Below are positions 7,996-15,902 of a stretch of DNA of 64,000 nt, in pieces. The stretch's first letter is position 1. Every line of letters begins with the position of its first letter. Both the position numbers and the translations under genes were made by a program. Origin of the DNA: Planctomycetota bacterium (lineage in GTDB: Bacteria > Planctomycetota > Planctomycetia > Planctomycetales > Planctomycetaceae). The DNA lies in assembly GCA_022600195.1 (NCBI GenBank), contig JAHZKX010000051.1, positions 62,001 to 126,000 of the forward strand, read 5' to 3'. Under the pieces are notes generated by a model. That model made no database searches, was not told where the DNA came from, and worked only from the letters and a program-made list of their open reading frames with translations.

Positions 7996-8589
7996 ATGAT
8001 AAACCAATTCAACGATAAACAGGAAACTAGTGCTGCCATACCCGCGACATTTAGGAAGGTGTTCTGGCCCCTATACCCTCTACAATCAAGGGCACGGTCT
8101 TATGTGCAAGAACGTGGACCAATTGCAGGTATTGGTATTGCGGCTCCTGGTGAAATCATAAAACAGTTTTCATTTGATCAATCTGAACCTGAATCATATT
8201 ACATGCCTACCGAGGCTGAAATATTAGTTATCGAAGAACGCTACACTGAGTCTGCAGTGATGACACCACCTTGGCATTTGGTTCAAGCCAAGTTGTTTCG
8301 CAATGCAGGGGGTGAAGGAAATATTGGAGATTTAACTGCACCAGCCGTTATCGCATTATTAGATAGGGAATCTGAATGTGAGCTTAAACGTTCATCAGAT
8401 TCCCTAGCTGATTATTCTGCACCAAAATCTCCCTCAGAATGGAAGAAACTGTATCAGTGCAGTTGGGATACACTTAAGAAACGGTTTGATGAAGGTTCAA
8501 TTCGTAACAAAAAATTAAGTCTTAAGAGCTATCGTATCCATAAAGACGACTTACCGGAATTATATTCAAAGTCTGATTTTCTAGGCTAA
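7996..8589 (+). CDS. Island protein of unknown function, 197 aa
   Basis: ATG 7996 is preceded by GGAGG (7987-7991), a textbook ribosome site. The protein is soluble. The C-terminal ~55 residues (SPSEWKKLYQCSWDTLKKRF ... YRIHKDDLPELY) look like a small winged or excisionase-type helix-turn-helix that ends in a strand and a basic helix; the N-terminal part has no recognisable motif. A role as a DNA-binding accessory factor for the recombinases is possible but unproven. It is separated from neighbours by ~270 and ~140 bp. Confidence 0.65.
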   Translation: MINQFNDKQETSAAIPATFRKVFWPLYPLQSRARSYVQERGPIAGIGIAAPGEIIKQFSFDQSEPESYYMPTEAEILVIEERYTESAVMTPPWHLVQAKLFRNAGGEGNIGDLTAPAVIALLDRESECELKRSSDSLADYSAPKSPSEWKKLYQCSWDTLKKRFDEGSIRNKKLSLKSYRIHKDDLPELYSKSDFLG

Positions 8590-8625
8590 GTCCGTTTAAC
8601 TCGGCTTATCTCCGATACGCCCTAC

Positions 8626-8655
8626 AAGGCACTTTCCTCCAGAATTTTGTGCCTT
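8626..8655. terminator. Hairpin after the 197-aa gene
   Basis: AAGGCAC (8626-8632) pairs with GTGCCTT (8649-8655), 37 bp after the stop. There is no T-run, so a factor-dependent or weak terminator is the most that can be said. Confidence 0.4.
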
Positions 8656-8726
8656 AGGATGCTTTCAAACGCGTCAATAAATTTGTAATGGCGTACAAAT
8701 AAATCTCAAAAATCGGAGGTAATTTG

Positions 8727-9368
8727 ATGAACGAAAAAGAAGAAATTGATACGGATTTGATTTCTCAATTGGTCTGGTGGGCTGAGATGAGGGCCACTGG
8801 AAATCATAGTGGAGTGGAAGAATGTACCACTGAAGAGCGTCCGATCCTAGAGAATGGTTTGGTCAAGATTCACGAGTACTATCTCAAGATAGAAGCCGAA
8901 TTGAAGGAAATGGAAGCATGTGAGGTTTTTGCATGGGACCGATGTCTTATTCGTCAATGGCAAGAGAAAAAGTGCTATGATAGTCAACAGTTGAATTATC
9001 TTCGTTCGCAGGGACCCTCTGTGACAGAACAACTCATCGAACTAAACAAAGATGAGAATAGAGGAGTTGTCAAAGTTGAAGAAGCCATAGGGAGTTCAAC
9101 TTCACCAACCAGTGTCGAGTCGCTAATAGTGGGTATGGCACTTGCAGACTATGAGAAGTTTGGGAGTAATTGCTTTGGTCGTTTTCATGACGATGTTTTC
9201 ATATGCTATGGTTTCCTAATGGCCGTTAATTTCAGTCACGAGGCGGCCATTTTATATCTTCAAGAACTGTCTAAGTACCTTTTTGAAGAGTGCGATAGTG
9301 ATGTATTTGCCGAAGTGCTCATGAAGTTGTATCGTCGTCGACAGGAGTTGAAAGATGAGGTCCCCTAA
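8727..9368 (+). CDS. Island protein of unknown function, 213 aa
   Basis: ATG 8727 follows CGGAGGT with 7 bp spacing; a TTG just upstream in frame is less likely. The product is acidic and mostly helical, without signal peptide, membrane segment or known motif. Two long helices (EYYLKIEAELKEMEACEVF and AILYLQELSKYLFEE) suggest a protein-protein interaction role. It stands between the unknown gene at 7996 and the resolvase at 9646. No family recognised. Confidence 0.62.
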   Translation: MNEKEEIDTDLISQLVWWAEMRATGNHSGVEECTTEERPILENGLVKIHEYYLKIEAELKEMEACEVFAWDRCLIRQWQEKKCYDSQQLNYLRSQGPSVTEQLIELNKDENRGVVKVEEAIGSSTSPTSVESLIVGMALADYEKFGSNCFGRFHDDVFICYGFLMAVNFSHEAAILYLQELSKYLFEECDSDVFAEVLMKLYRRRQELKDEVP

Positions 9369-9421
9369 ACCAAGCCTCGCCGATGCAAGCCATCGTTTCA
9401 CCGGACACTGACGGCCCTTTA

Positions 9422-9470
9422 CGACCGTCTGATGGTGACCTCGAAAATTAGAATCGCCATCAGACGGATG
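9422..9470. other. Long perfect hairpin before the resolvase gene
   Basis: CCGTCTGATGG (9425-9435) pairs perfectly with CCATCAGACGG (9457-9467), and the stem can extend inward by three more pairs (one G-U). It lies 57 bp past the stop of the 213-aa gene and ~180 bp before the resolvase ATG. It could be a terminator for 8727-9368 or a recombination/res-type site for the resolvase. Confidence 0.6.
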
Positions 9471-9645
9471 TGTAAAAAACCAACCCCGAAATGACACCAC
9501 CATAATAGAGCTGCGAAAGCCAGTATATCTATTCGCAAAAATCTGTAAGGCATCAAGAGGTCTTGGAGTTTAACAATTAGCCATCTTCTGCATAATGTAT
9601 TCACATGTATACTTTGTGACATATCAATCATTAGGAGAAAGATTT

Positions 9646-10233
9646 ATGAAACACACGGCAATTTACGTTCGGGTTTCGACGAGCGAACAAACACATGCAA
9701 GCCAGGCACCCGATTTGGAGAGGTGGGCCACAACACACAGCGGTCCCATTGTGCGTTACGACGACACGGCCAGTGGTCGCACAATGCAACGTCCAGGCTG
9801 GCAAGACTTGGAAGCCAACATTCGTGTTGGCAAAGTGGCCCAGCTTGTCGTGTGGCGGCTAGACAGGCTAGGACGTACGGCTGCAGACTTAACCGCTTTG
9901 TTTGACGAGCTGCGTCAACGCAATATTAACTTGGTAAGCATTAAGGACGGTTTAGACCTGTCTACACCAGCGGGCATGCTTATGGCAAACGTACTGGCAA
10001 GCGTTGCCCAATTTGAGGCTGAAGTGATCAGCGAGCGGATCAAAGCAGGCGTTGCTAAGGCAAAAGCAGACGGCAAGCAATGGGGTGGTAGCAAGCCCGG
10101 TCGGCGAAAGGTCACTCTTGAACAACTTCAGGTAATCAAGCAACTCAATAAAAGTGGTACACCAATAACACGAATAGCAAAGGCTGTCGGGCTATCACGC
10201 CCCACGATTTACGATGTTTTGAGGGAGGCATGA
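9646..10233 (+). CDS. Small serine resolvase/invertase
   Basis: Start ATG 9646 has TAGGAGA upstream. The 195-aa protein is a canonical Tn3/Hin-type recombinase: IYVRVSTSEQ with nucleophile Ser11, VVWRLDRLGR with the conserved active-site arginines, SPAGMLM-like helix E region, and a C-terminal HTH (GTPITRIAKAVGLSRPTIYDVL). It would act on short dyad sites for resolution or inversion. It may maintain or rearrange the island; no invertible segment with matching sites was seen. Confidence 0.93.
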   Translation: MKHTAIYVRVSTSEQTHASQAPDLERWATTHSGPIVRYDDTASGRTMQRPGWQDLEANIRVGKVAQLVVWRLDRLGRTAADLTALFDELRQRNINLVSIKDGLDLSTPAGMLMANVLASVAQFEAEVISERIKAGVAKAKADGKQWGGSKPGRRKVTLEQLQVIKQLNKSGTPITRIAKAVGLSRPTIYDVLREA

Positions 10234-10385
10234 GGTTCCAGAGTAAATTGCTAAACAGATTTGTTGTACAGATATTCGAGAGGCGATACGTTTTCGGATT
10301 GATCCCCCGAATCGGGCACGTTTGCTTTTGATCGGCGAACCAGCCGCCTCTATTTACTATTTCGGTCGAAGAAAGGTCGAAGATT

Positions 10386-12317
10386 ATGTCTCAAAGACTC
10401 CGTAAGCCAATAGCAAAGGTTTATTCTTATATTCGCTTCTCAACTCCCGAACAATCAATGGGCGACAGCGAAAGACGTCAACTCGAACTTGCACAAAGGG
10501 CGGCGAAAAAAATTGGGCTGCCCTTAGATGATACGCTTGATCTGACAGATCGGGGATTAAGCGGATACCACGGAATACACCGTACGAAAGGTAAGCTAGG
10601 AGATTTCCTCGCATTGGTGGAAGCAAAACAGATTGCTGCAGGTAGCTATTTACTCGTTGAGAATATGACCCGTTTGAGCCGTGAGGGAACACTTACAACG
10701 CTACAAGAAGTAATCATTAAATTATGGAAGCACGACATTACTCTCCAAACAATAAGCCCCGATGAAACATATGAACCCGGATGTGATAAAAAACCAAAAT
10801 TCTTAGCGTTGTTTCTTTTCCTTCAACAAGCTGAAGAGTCTTCACGTCAAAAGAGCGAATGGGGCAAAGCAAACTGGAAACAGAAACGTAAGCTCGCCCG
10901 TGAGGAGGGAATCCATATCACCAAAAGACGCCCTGCTTGGCTAGATGAAGATTTCAAGCCTATCCCCGAAGCGGCTAAGTGCCTGAACCGCATTTTTAAA
11001 CTCAAGCTACAAGGTGTTGGGGTAGCAACCATCGCTGAAAAAATGAACCAAGAAAAAATCTGGGAACGTCCGAACGGCTGGCAATCAAGTTACGTAAAAA
11101 AAATCATCACCAACCGCGCTGTGATTGGTGAATGTCAATTACATATCAAACAAGGTAATAAGAGAATACCGGACGGCGATCCGATTCTGGACTATTACCC
11201 TCAGGTTATCAGTAAGGATCATTTTTTTGCTGTTCAAAAACAGCTTGCCGGTAACCGTGGTTGTGGCGGGCGAAAAGACAGATGCAGTAACTTGTTTACA
11301 AGAATTATCAAATGTGCGTATTGTGGCGGTACAATGCAGTTTGTAGATAAGGGCATCCCCCCTAAGGGGCAACAGTATCTCCAATGCTCGAATGGCTACA
11401 GATCACACAAATGCAAACGTTACCGTATTCGATATGATGAATGCGAAAACTTAATCTTGAATAATTGTACCAAGCTAAATCCTGCTCAAGTTCTTCCAGA
11501 TCCCGATGAACAGGCGGAAAGGTGCCAATCCCTCCGTCATCGCATCGATGCCAAAGTGGCTGAAAAGATCGATATTGAACGGCAGATAGAAATCCTAGTC
11601 GACCAGATCGGCAGAACAGAATCAGAATCTGTACGTGACCGTTATGAAGATCGCATTAAAAAGTATGAATCCAAACAAAGCGAAATTGAGGAAGAATTAT
11701 TGGAGGCTGAGCATGATCTTTCAATAGTCGAGCAGGATGAAAAAATAGTATGCAATTGGTCAAAAAATCTTGAGGCTCTGAAGGATGCAATAGCTGAGGA
11801 GAACGCCGTCGAATTGAGATTACGCTTGCGAACCCACATTGAAGAATTAATCGACAAGATCGAGGTATTTTCCCAAGGATATCGAGAGGATGAAAACTAC
11901 GGAAATCGCAACCGACCAAAATGGATAAAAGTTGAAGGTAGAAGGATCGGGAAATTTGTGCCACCACATCCACAGCAAAGTGACGATTTCTACAATGTCA
12001 CAGAGGCTGTGTATAGTGAATTTTACCCAGAGCTATGGCAGGATAAAATGTTCCGTGAGTTCGTAGTGTATGTGTCCGAACAACGCAAAACGAAAAAGGG
12101 TAGATTTCTTCGCGTTTTTTTCAAAACTGGTAAGCATGTTGATCTAGTTCCAGAAGGAAGCCTTGCATCTGGAATGGAATTACAGGAAGATAAGAAGAAG
12201 CGAGTTGGTTGGAGTTTTATTTCTCCTAAACATAACAGGATGTGGCAGGACTTCAAAACTGATTATAGGAAGAAAAAAGGCATAACTACCCAAAAGGGTA
12301 TACTAGTTACAACATGA
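10386..12317 (+). CDS. int: Large serine integrase of the island
   Basis: A 643-aa protein with three parts. Residues ~10-160 are the catalytic resolvase domain (YSYIRFSTPEQ with Ser19). About 170-300 is the recombinase domain, including the NGWQSSYVKKIITNRAVIGE segment. About 310-360 is a zinc ribbon (CAYCGGTM ... CSNG ... CKRY), followed by a long coiled coil (~390-470) typical of integrases that control directionality. The TGA stop (12315-12317) overlaps the attR crossover dinucleotide, so the gene abuts the attachment site. Excision leaves the reading frame unchanged because the stop lies in the element half plus the core. It catalyses attP x attB integration into comM. Confidence 0.95.
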   Translation: MSQRLRKPIAKVYSYIRFSTPEQSMGDSERRQLELAQRAAKKIGLPLDDTLDLTDRGLSGYHGIHRTKGKLGDFLALVEAKQIAAGSYLLVENMTRLSREGTLTTLQEVIIKLWKHDITLQTISPDETYEPGCDKKPKFLALFLFLQQAEESSRQKSEWGKANWKQKRKLAREEGIHITKRRPAWLDEDFKPIPEAAKCLNRIFKLKLQGVGVATIAEKMNQEKIWERPNGWQSSYVKKIITNRAVIGECQLHIKQGNKRIPDGDPILDYYPQVISKDHFFAVQKQLAGNRGCGGRKDRCSNLFTRIIKCAYCGGTMQFVDKGIPPKGQQYLQCSNGYRSHKCKRYRIRYDECENLILNNCTKLNPAQVLPDPDEQAERCQSLRHRIDAKVAEKIDIERQIEILVDQIGRTESESVRDRYEDRIKKYESKQSEIEEELLEAEHDLSIVEQDEKIVCNWSKNLEALKDAIAEENAVELRLRLRTHIEELIDKIEVFSQGYREDENYGNRNRPKWIKVEGRRIGKFVPPHPQQSDDFYNVTEAVYSEFYPELWQDKMFREFVVYVSEQRKTKKGRFLRVFFKTGKHVDLVPEGSLASGMELQEDKKKRVGWSFISPKHNRMWQDFKTDYRKKKGITTQKGILVTT

Positions 12318-12339
12318 GTAAATGGTGCATGCCAGCTGC
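12296..12339. other. attR of the serine-integrase island
   Basis: Right junction. Bases 12296-12316 are the element half, the inverted partner of 750-770; 12317-12318 (AG) are the inferred crossover; 12319-12339 are comM. The element contributes the TAA that ends the truncated comM frame. Confidence 0.85.
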
Positions 12340-12972
12340 TGCAACGGTGATCGCCCTTTTCGCGTATTCCTGCCCTTTCACATCACTGTAGTCGATGTCA
12401 TAGTGACCATGTTCTTCCAGTGCATCATCCCAGGAAAATTCTACTGCTTCCACGGGCAGGTTCCCCGTATAGAAACCGACCGCTTCTGCCAGAGTTCCCA
12501 CAGCAAAGATATCGAGACCTTCCACGACGGCTGCTTCTTCTGCATTCTGAACCGGTACCAGAAGACCATGCTTTCCCTGCTCGCGCGCTGTAATGGCCAT
12601 CGACAATGCACCGCGCACGGGACGAATTGTGCCATCCAGCGCCAACTCTCCCACAGCGGCATAATTCTGGAAACGATCTGATGCAAGTTGACCGCTTGCA
12701 GTCAGTAAACCCAATGCAATCGGTAGATCAAACGACGCTGCATCCTTGGGAAGATCTGCGGGTGAAAGATTGATAATGATTCGATCGATCGGGCGATTAT
12801 AGCCGCTGTTGACCAGAGCACGTTCGATCCGATGTGTACTTTCTTTGACCGCTGCTTCCGCTAAGCCAACCAGGATCGTTTTCGGCATCGCGCCCGGTGA
12901 AATGTCCACTTCCACTTCAACCGGTTTGGCGTCGATGCCAAATAATGAATAAGTAAAGAGCTTGGCCAGCAT
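12319..12972 (-). pseudogene. comM: ComM/YifB N-terminal fragment
   Basis: Starting at ATG 12972 the protein is the N-terminal ChlI-like domain of ComM (MLAKLFTYSLFGIDAKPVEV, with NLSPADLPKDAASFDLPIAL and GELALDGTIRPVRG), which is the ribosomal-S5-like part of the family. It ends in AAAGMHHLL immediately before the island; two extra codons and a TAA come from the element (to 12307). The ATPase domain is in the fragment at 1-749. This piece lacks all ATP-binding motifs and cannot be a functional helicase. Confidence 0.93.
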
Positions 12973-13275
12973 GAGGTTTTCTTCAGTTCAATTCATCGTT
13001 TGATTTTGTCCAGTATTCAATTGATCCCCACTATGCTAACCGGAATCAGAACAACAGTCCACATATCGAAAGCCTCACAAGTCATTATTCAGCCCAATAC
13101 TGCATCTGATTTCGAACAATTCCGCTCAGAACGGGTGAATTTAGACTGATTGGCTTTTTTTCATGGAAAGGTTCGACTAGAATACCCGACCCGATACCGA
13201 TACTATTTTGCAGGCCTCATCAGACAATGTGTGGTCTTGATTTGTAAAATTCGAAGACCATTAAAGGATAAAGTC
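12973..13275. promoter_or_regulatory. Divergent intergenic region, comM / 32-aa gene
   Basis: The 303 bp separate the minus-strand comM start and the plus-strand small gene at 13276, so both promoters should lie here. No credible ORF or repeat was seen, and the longer frame upstream of 13276 lacks a ribosome site. Confidence 0.5.
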
Positions 13276-13374
13276 ATGGCGAAAACACAACGAAAATTGA
13301 ATAAAGCAAATCACGGTCGACGTCCCGCAAGTGCCAAAGCACGTAAGCAAAAGCGAAAGCACATCAAGTTCTAA
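13276..13374 (+). CDS. 32-aa highly basic protein (possible ribosome-associated)
   Basis: AAAGGA lies 9 bp before ATG 13276. The protein has 32 residues of which 15 are Lys, Arg or His (MAKTQRKLNKANHGRRPASA followed by a Lys/Arg-rich tail), and is closed by a strong terminator, so it is a stand-alone gene. The composition is like very small ribosomal proteins of the bTHX kind, but I see no diagnostic motif; nucleic-acid binding is the safe inference. Confidence 0.72.
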   Translation: MAKTQRKLNKANHGRRPASAKARKQKRKHIKF

Positions 13375-13417
13375 CTTGATTCAGCCGTACAATTCGGCGT
13401 ACTGACGACTTATAATA

Positions 13418-13455
13418 AAAAAACCTCGCACATGAATTTGCTAGCGAGGTTTTTT
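13418..13455 (+). terminator. Terminator, usable on both strands
   Basis: AAAAAACCTCGC pairs with GCGAGGTTTTTT across a 14-nt loop. The flanking A and T runs let it work in either direction, although both neighbours are on the plus strand. Confidence 0.85.
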
Positions 13456-13543
13456 GCTGCGCGCATTCAGGAGACATTTCCCTTATGCCTCAGGATTAGC
13501 TGGAATTACGACTTCAAAAATGGAATCCTTTGAGGAACACGAC

Positions 13544-14302
13544 ATGGATTATTTGGAATACTTTGAGAAGTTTCCGGACTCCTACGCAAAAGTGGCCGTC
13601 AGCTTTGATCGATCTCGAACACTAAATGCATATCTTGCAAATAATGGTTTGTTAGAAAATATTTCGAGCATCCTGTCAATCGGCCCAGGAGAGGGTGAAG
13701 TTGAAATCAAGATTGCAAAAGAGTCTGAGATTGAATTTGGAATCGTCGAACCTTCAAAAACCTTGTTTGATCAATTAATGACAAACGCGCGAGATGCTGA
13801 TGTGGAATCAAAGCTTCTGGAAGCACATCAGCAATCTTTTGAAGAATTCCAGCCTGCAAGAAAATATGATTTGGTGCTTTCCCTGTTTTCCTGGTTTGCT
13901 TTTGGATTCGATCAGCGATTACTTACCAAGGCACTGTCATGCCGCAACCCAAATGGTAAATTACTCATTTGCCTCCAGTCAGAATCAAGTCCTTCTACCA
14001 AAATCTCCGCGGTGAGCCGATCTTCCGGAATTAATCTCACTTCCGAAACACTTTCTACCTGGGCAACCAGTCAAGGATTTCAACATGAATTTGATATCTA
14101 TCACGGAACTGTTCCAGCCGATAGATTCATTTTACATGGCGAATTAACTCAAATGGGAAAAGATTTTGCTTCATTTCTTACAGCAACGCCTTGGAATGAG
14201 ATTCCCAATGAAGTCAAGTCAGTAACGCTGAATTCATTGCGTCAGGCACAACACGAAGATCTGATTGATTTCCAATGCGGTTGTTTGATTTTTAGTGACT
14301 GA
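13544..14302 (+). CDS. Class I SAM-dependent methyltransferase
   Basis: ATG 13544 is preceded by TGAGGA at 8 bp and is preferred over the upstream ATG at 13520. The 252-aa protein has the SAM-binding glycine motif SIGPGEGEVEIKIA at residues ~48-61, an acidic FGIVEPS strand end, and a KYDLVLSLFSWFAFG motif post I region. This topology is shared with small-molecule methyltransferases such as histamine N-methyltransferase. The substrate is unknown. It converges on the sigma-factor gene, with 2 bp between the stops. Confidence 0.75.
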   Translation: MDYLEYFEKFPDSYAKVAVSFDRSRTLNAYLANNGLLENISSILSIGPGEGEVEIKIAKESEIEFGIVEPSKTLFDQLMTNARDADVESKLLEAHQQSFEEFQPARKYDLVLSLFSWFAFGFDQRLLTKALSCRNPNGKLLICLQSESSPSTKISAVSRSSGINLTSETLSTWATSQGFQHEFDIYHGTVPADRFILHGELTQMGKDFASFLTATPWNEIPNEVKSVTLNSLRQAQHEDLIDFQCGCLIFSD

Positions 14303-14304
14303 TG

Positions 14305-14949
14305 CTAGGACAATCCCAATCCTGACAAATCGGCATCCTGAATCTGGGCTGTTGTGATTGCGTCTTTTAATTTTCCCACCACGAAGTGCTTATGGTTGGC
14401 GACGGTTTGCTCAGAAATTTGTAATTGTAATGCAACTTCTTTGTTCGCCTTACCTGATACAAACAATTGCTCAATGCATTGCAGTCGCTCAAACTCGCCA
14501 CTTTGGATCCACGATAAAATCAATGCTTGTAGACTCTCACATATGATTTGCTCTTCTTTTGTTTTACGCTCTTTACTCCGCGCCATGCTGGAGGCCACCC
14601 GCGTATGTCCTGCTGGTTCGCGATGATTTTCCCGTTCGCCATTTTCATCCGGGAATAGTGGTATCGTAGGTCTGCGTCCCTGCTTCCGCAGTAAATCAGT
14701 CAGCTTATGAGAGGCTATCGCAAACAGAAAAGACTCTAATGGAGTTGTGGGATCATAATTGGGAATACTGATCAGAAAACCCATGAACGTTTCTTGTACG
14801 ACATCTTCACTGCTCGCTGCATTCCGCAATCGACTGTTCACAAATGCCAGCAGACGCCCTTCGAATCGCGCAATCAACTCGGCCCAGGCTTCGGAGTCGC
14901 CGGCTTTGATTTGTGATACGAGAAGTTGGTCGGCTTCGTCAATCGGCAT
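14305..14949 (-). CDS. ECF-type RNA polymerase sigma factor
   Basis: A 214-aa protein with sigma region 2 (SSEDVVQETFMGFLISIPNY ... LLRKQGRR) and region 4 HTH (ANKEVALQLQISEQTVANHK). The insert between the two regions (~40 residues, charged) is longer than in the classic ECF factors. It directs transcription of a target regulon. It is the last gene of a minus-strand group with a membrane protein and a Ser/Thr kinase upstream, an arrangement often used by planctomycetes to couple kinases to sigma factors; no anti-sigma factor is visible. Confidence 0.88.
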   Translation of the reverse strand: MPIDEADQLLVSQIKAGDSEAWAELIARFEGRLLAFVNSRLRNAASSEDVVQETFMGFLISIPNYDPTTPLESFLFAIASHKLTDLLRKQGRRPTIPLFPDENGERENHREPAGHTRVASSMARSKERKTKEEQIICESLQALILSWIQSGEFERLQCIEQLFVSGKANKEVALQLQISEQTVANHKHFVVGKLKDAITTAQIQDADLSGLGLS

Positions 14950-14984
14950 AAATGGATCACAGACTGCTTTGAGTAGGACGATTA

Positions 14985-15902
14985 CTAAGTTTGCCTGATT
15001 GTAGCAGGATCATGTGTGGCTCTCAAATAAACGGCTACACCAGCACAAAGCAGTGTTATCAAGCCTAAGCCGCCTCCCAGCCAGACAGTCCGCTCATTAC
15101 CAATGTTCCGTTTCCATTTTGTGAGCAAAGTTTGCCTTACAGCTGGCGAATCTTCAACTTCCAGATAGGCACGATACATATCCTGTTTGAATGCTTTGCC
15201 GGATTTGAGCACATTCCCAAAATCATGTTCGACTTTTTGATAATGCACTTTTCTATATGCAGACTGACGAATCAATTCAGGATTCAGTCTCCAAAGATTG
15301 CTCTTATATTGCGGATATCTCAACAACAAATTCGCCTGCAGTTGTTGCATAGCCTTTGAAAGTGCATCCTGCATTGCTTCTTCGCGAGTTGCAAACAACC
15401 CTGATTGAAAGACAGGTCGACTCGACTCTAATAAATTGGATTGATTTTGTTTTGTGTTTTTCAATCCTGTTACGACCCAGCCTGGCAAAGGACCTTGTAT
15501 TGCCAATTTAGGCTGGACCAGACCGCCCCCTAAGCCTGTTTCCGAATCATAGGGTTTTCTGGCTACGACCGGTTGTTCCGATAAAGGATTGACTACAGCG
15601 GGAGACGAGACATCTACCGTTTTCGGTAGTATCAGCTTTGATTGGAGAAAGGGGCTCGACACCTGAACTCGCGCCTGTTGATGCACTGACACATTTGGCA
15701 CTTGTAAAGTGAGATACATCACTACCGCGAATAATGCGATACCGGTCGCTAAACCAAACACCAGAATTGGTATGATATTGCCTTTGATTAGATAGCGAAT
15801 CACAACGACAGCAAACAGAATGAACAGTGGTACTACAAGTAATATCAAGAATAATGAAACATATGTCAAATCGACACCAAATGATGCGGGATTTTCAGAC
15901 AT
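14985..15902 (-). CDS. Membrane protein of the kinase/sigma cluster
   Basis: A 305-aa protein with two N-terminal membrane segments (about 14-38 and 44-65), a ~200-residue extracytoplasmic region and a C-terminal membrane segment (~274-294) with an Arg/His tail. Its start overlaps the kinase stop by 8 bp, so the two are translationally coupled. The extracytoplasmic part has no known fold by eye; it may sense a signal for the kinase or for the sigma factor. Confidence 0.75.
   Translation of the reverse strand: MSENPASFGVDLTYVSLFLILLVVPLFILFAVVVIRYLIKGNIIPILVFGLATGIALFAVVMYLTLQVPNVSVHQQARVQVSSPFLQSKLILPKTVDVSSPAVVNPLSEQPVVARKPYDSETGLGGGLVQPKLAIQGPLPGWVVTGLKNTKQNQSNLLESSRPVFQSGLFATREEAMQDALSKAMQQLQANLLLRYPQYKSNLWRLNPELIRQSAYRKVHYQKVEHDFGNVLKSGKAFKQDMYRAYLEVEDSPAVRQTLLTKWKRNIGNERTVWLGGGLGLITLLCAGVAVYLRATHDPATIRQT

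Larger units (their letters stand above)
748..12316. mobile_element. 11,569-bp serine-integrase genomic island inserted in comM
   Basis: The element is bounded by attL (727-770) and attR (12296-12339) and disrupts comM immediately before the Walker A motif. It carries its own large serine integrase at the right end, a small resolvase/invertase, a divergent third serine recombinase at the left end, an XRE regulator and several unknown genes. It also holds a cluster of integron-type gene cassettes. No conjugation, capsid or replication genes are recognisable, so it is best described as an integrative genomic island, possibly a satellite that needs a helper for transfer. Insertion of resistance islands of the AbaR type into comM is known in Acinetobacter, but those are transposon-borne; here the mechanism is a site-specific serine integrase. 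Confidence 0.88.
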
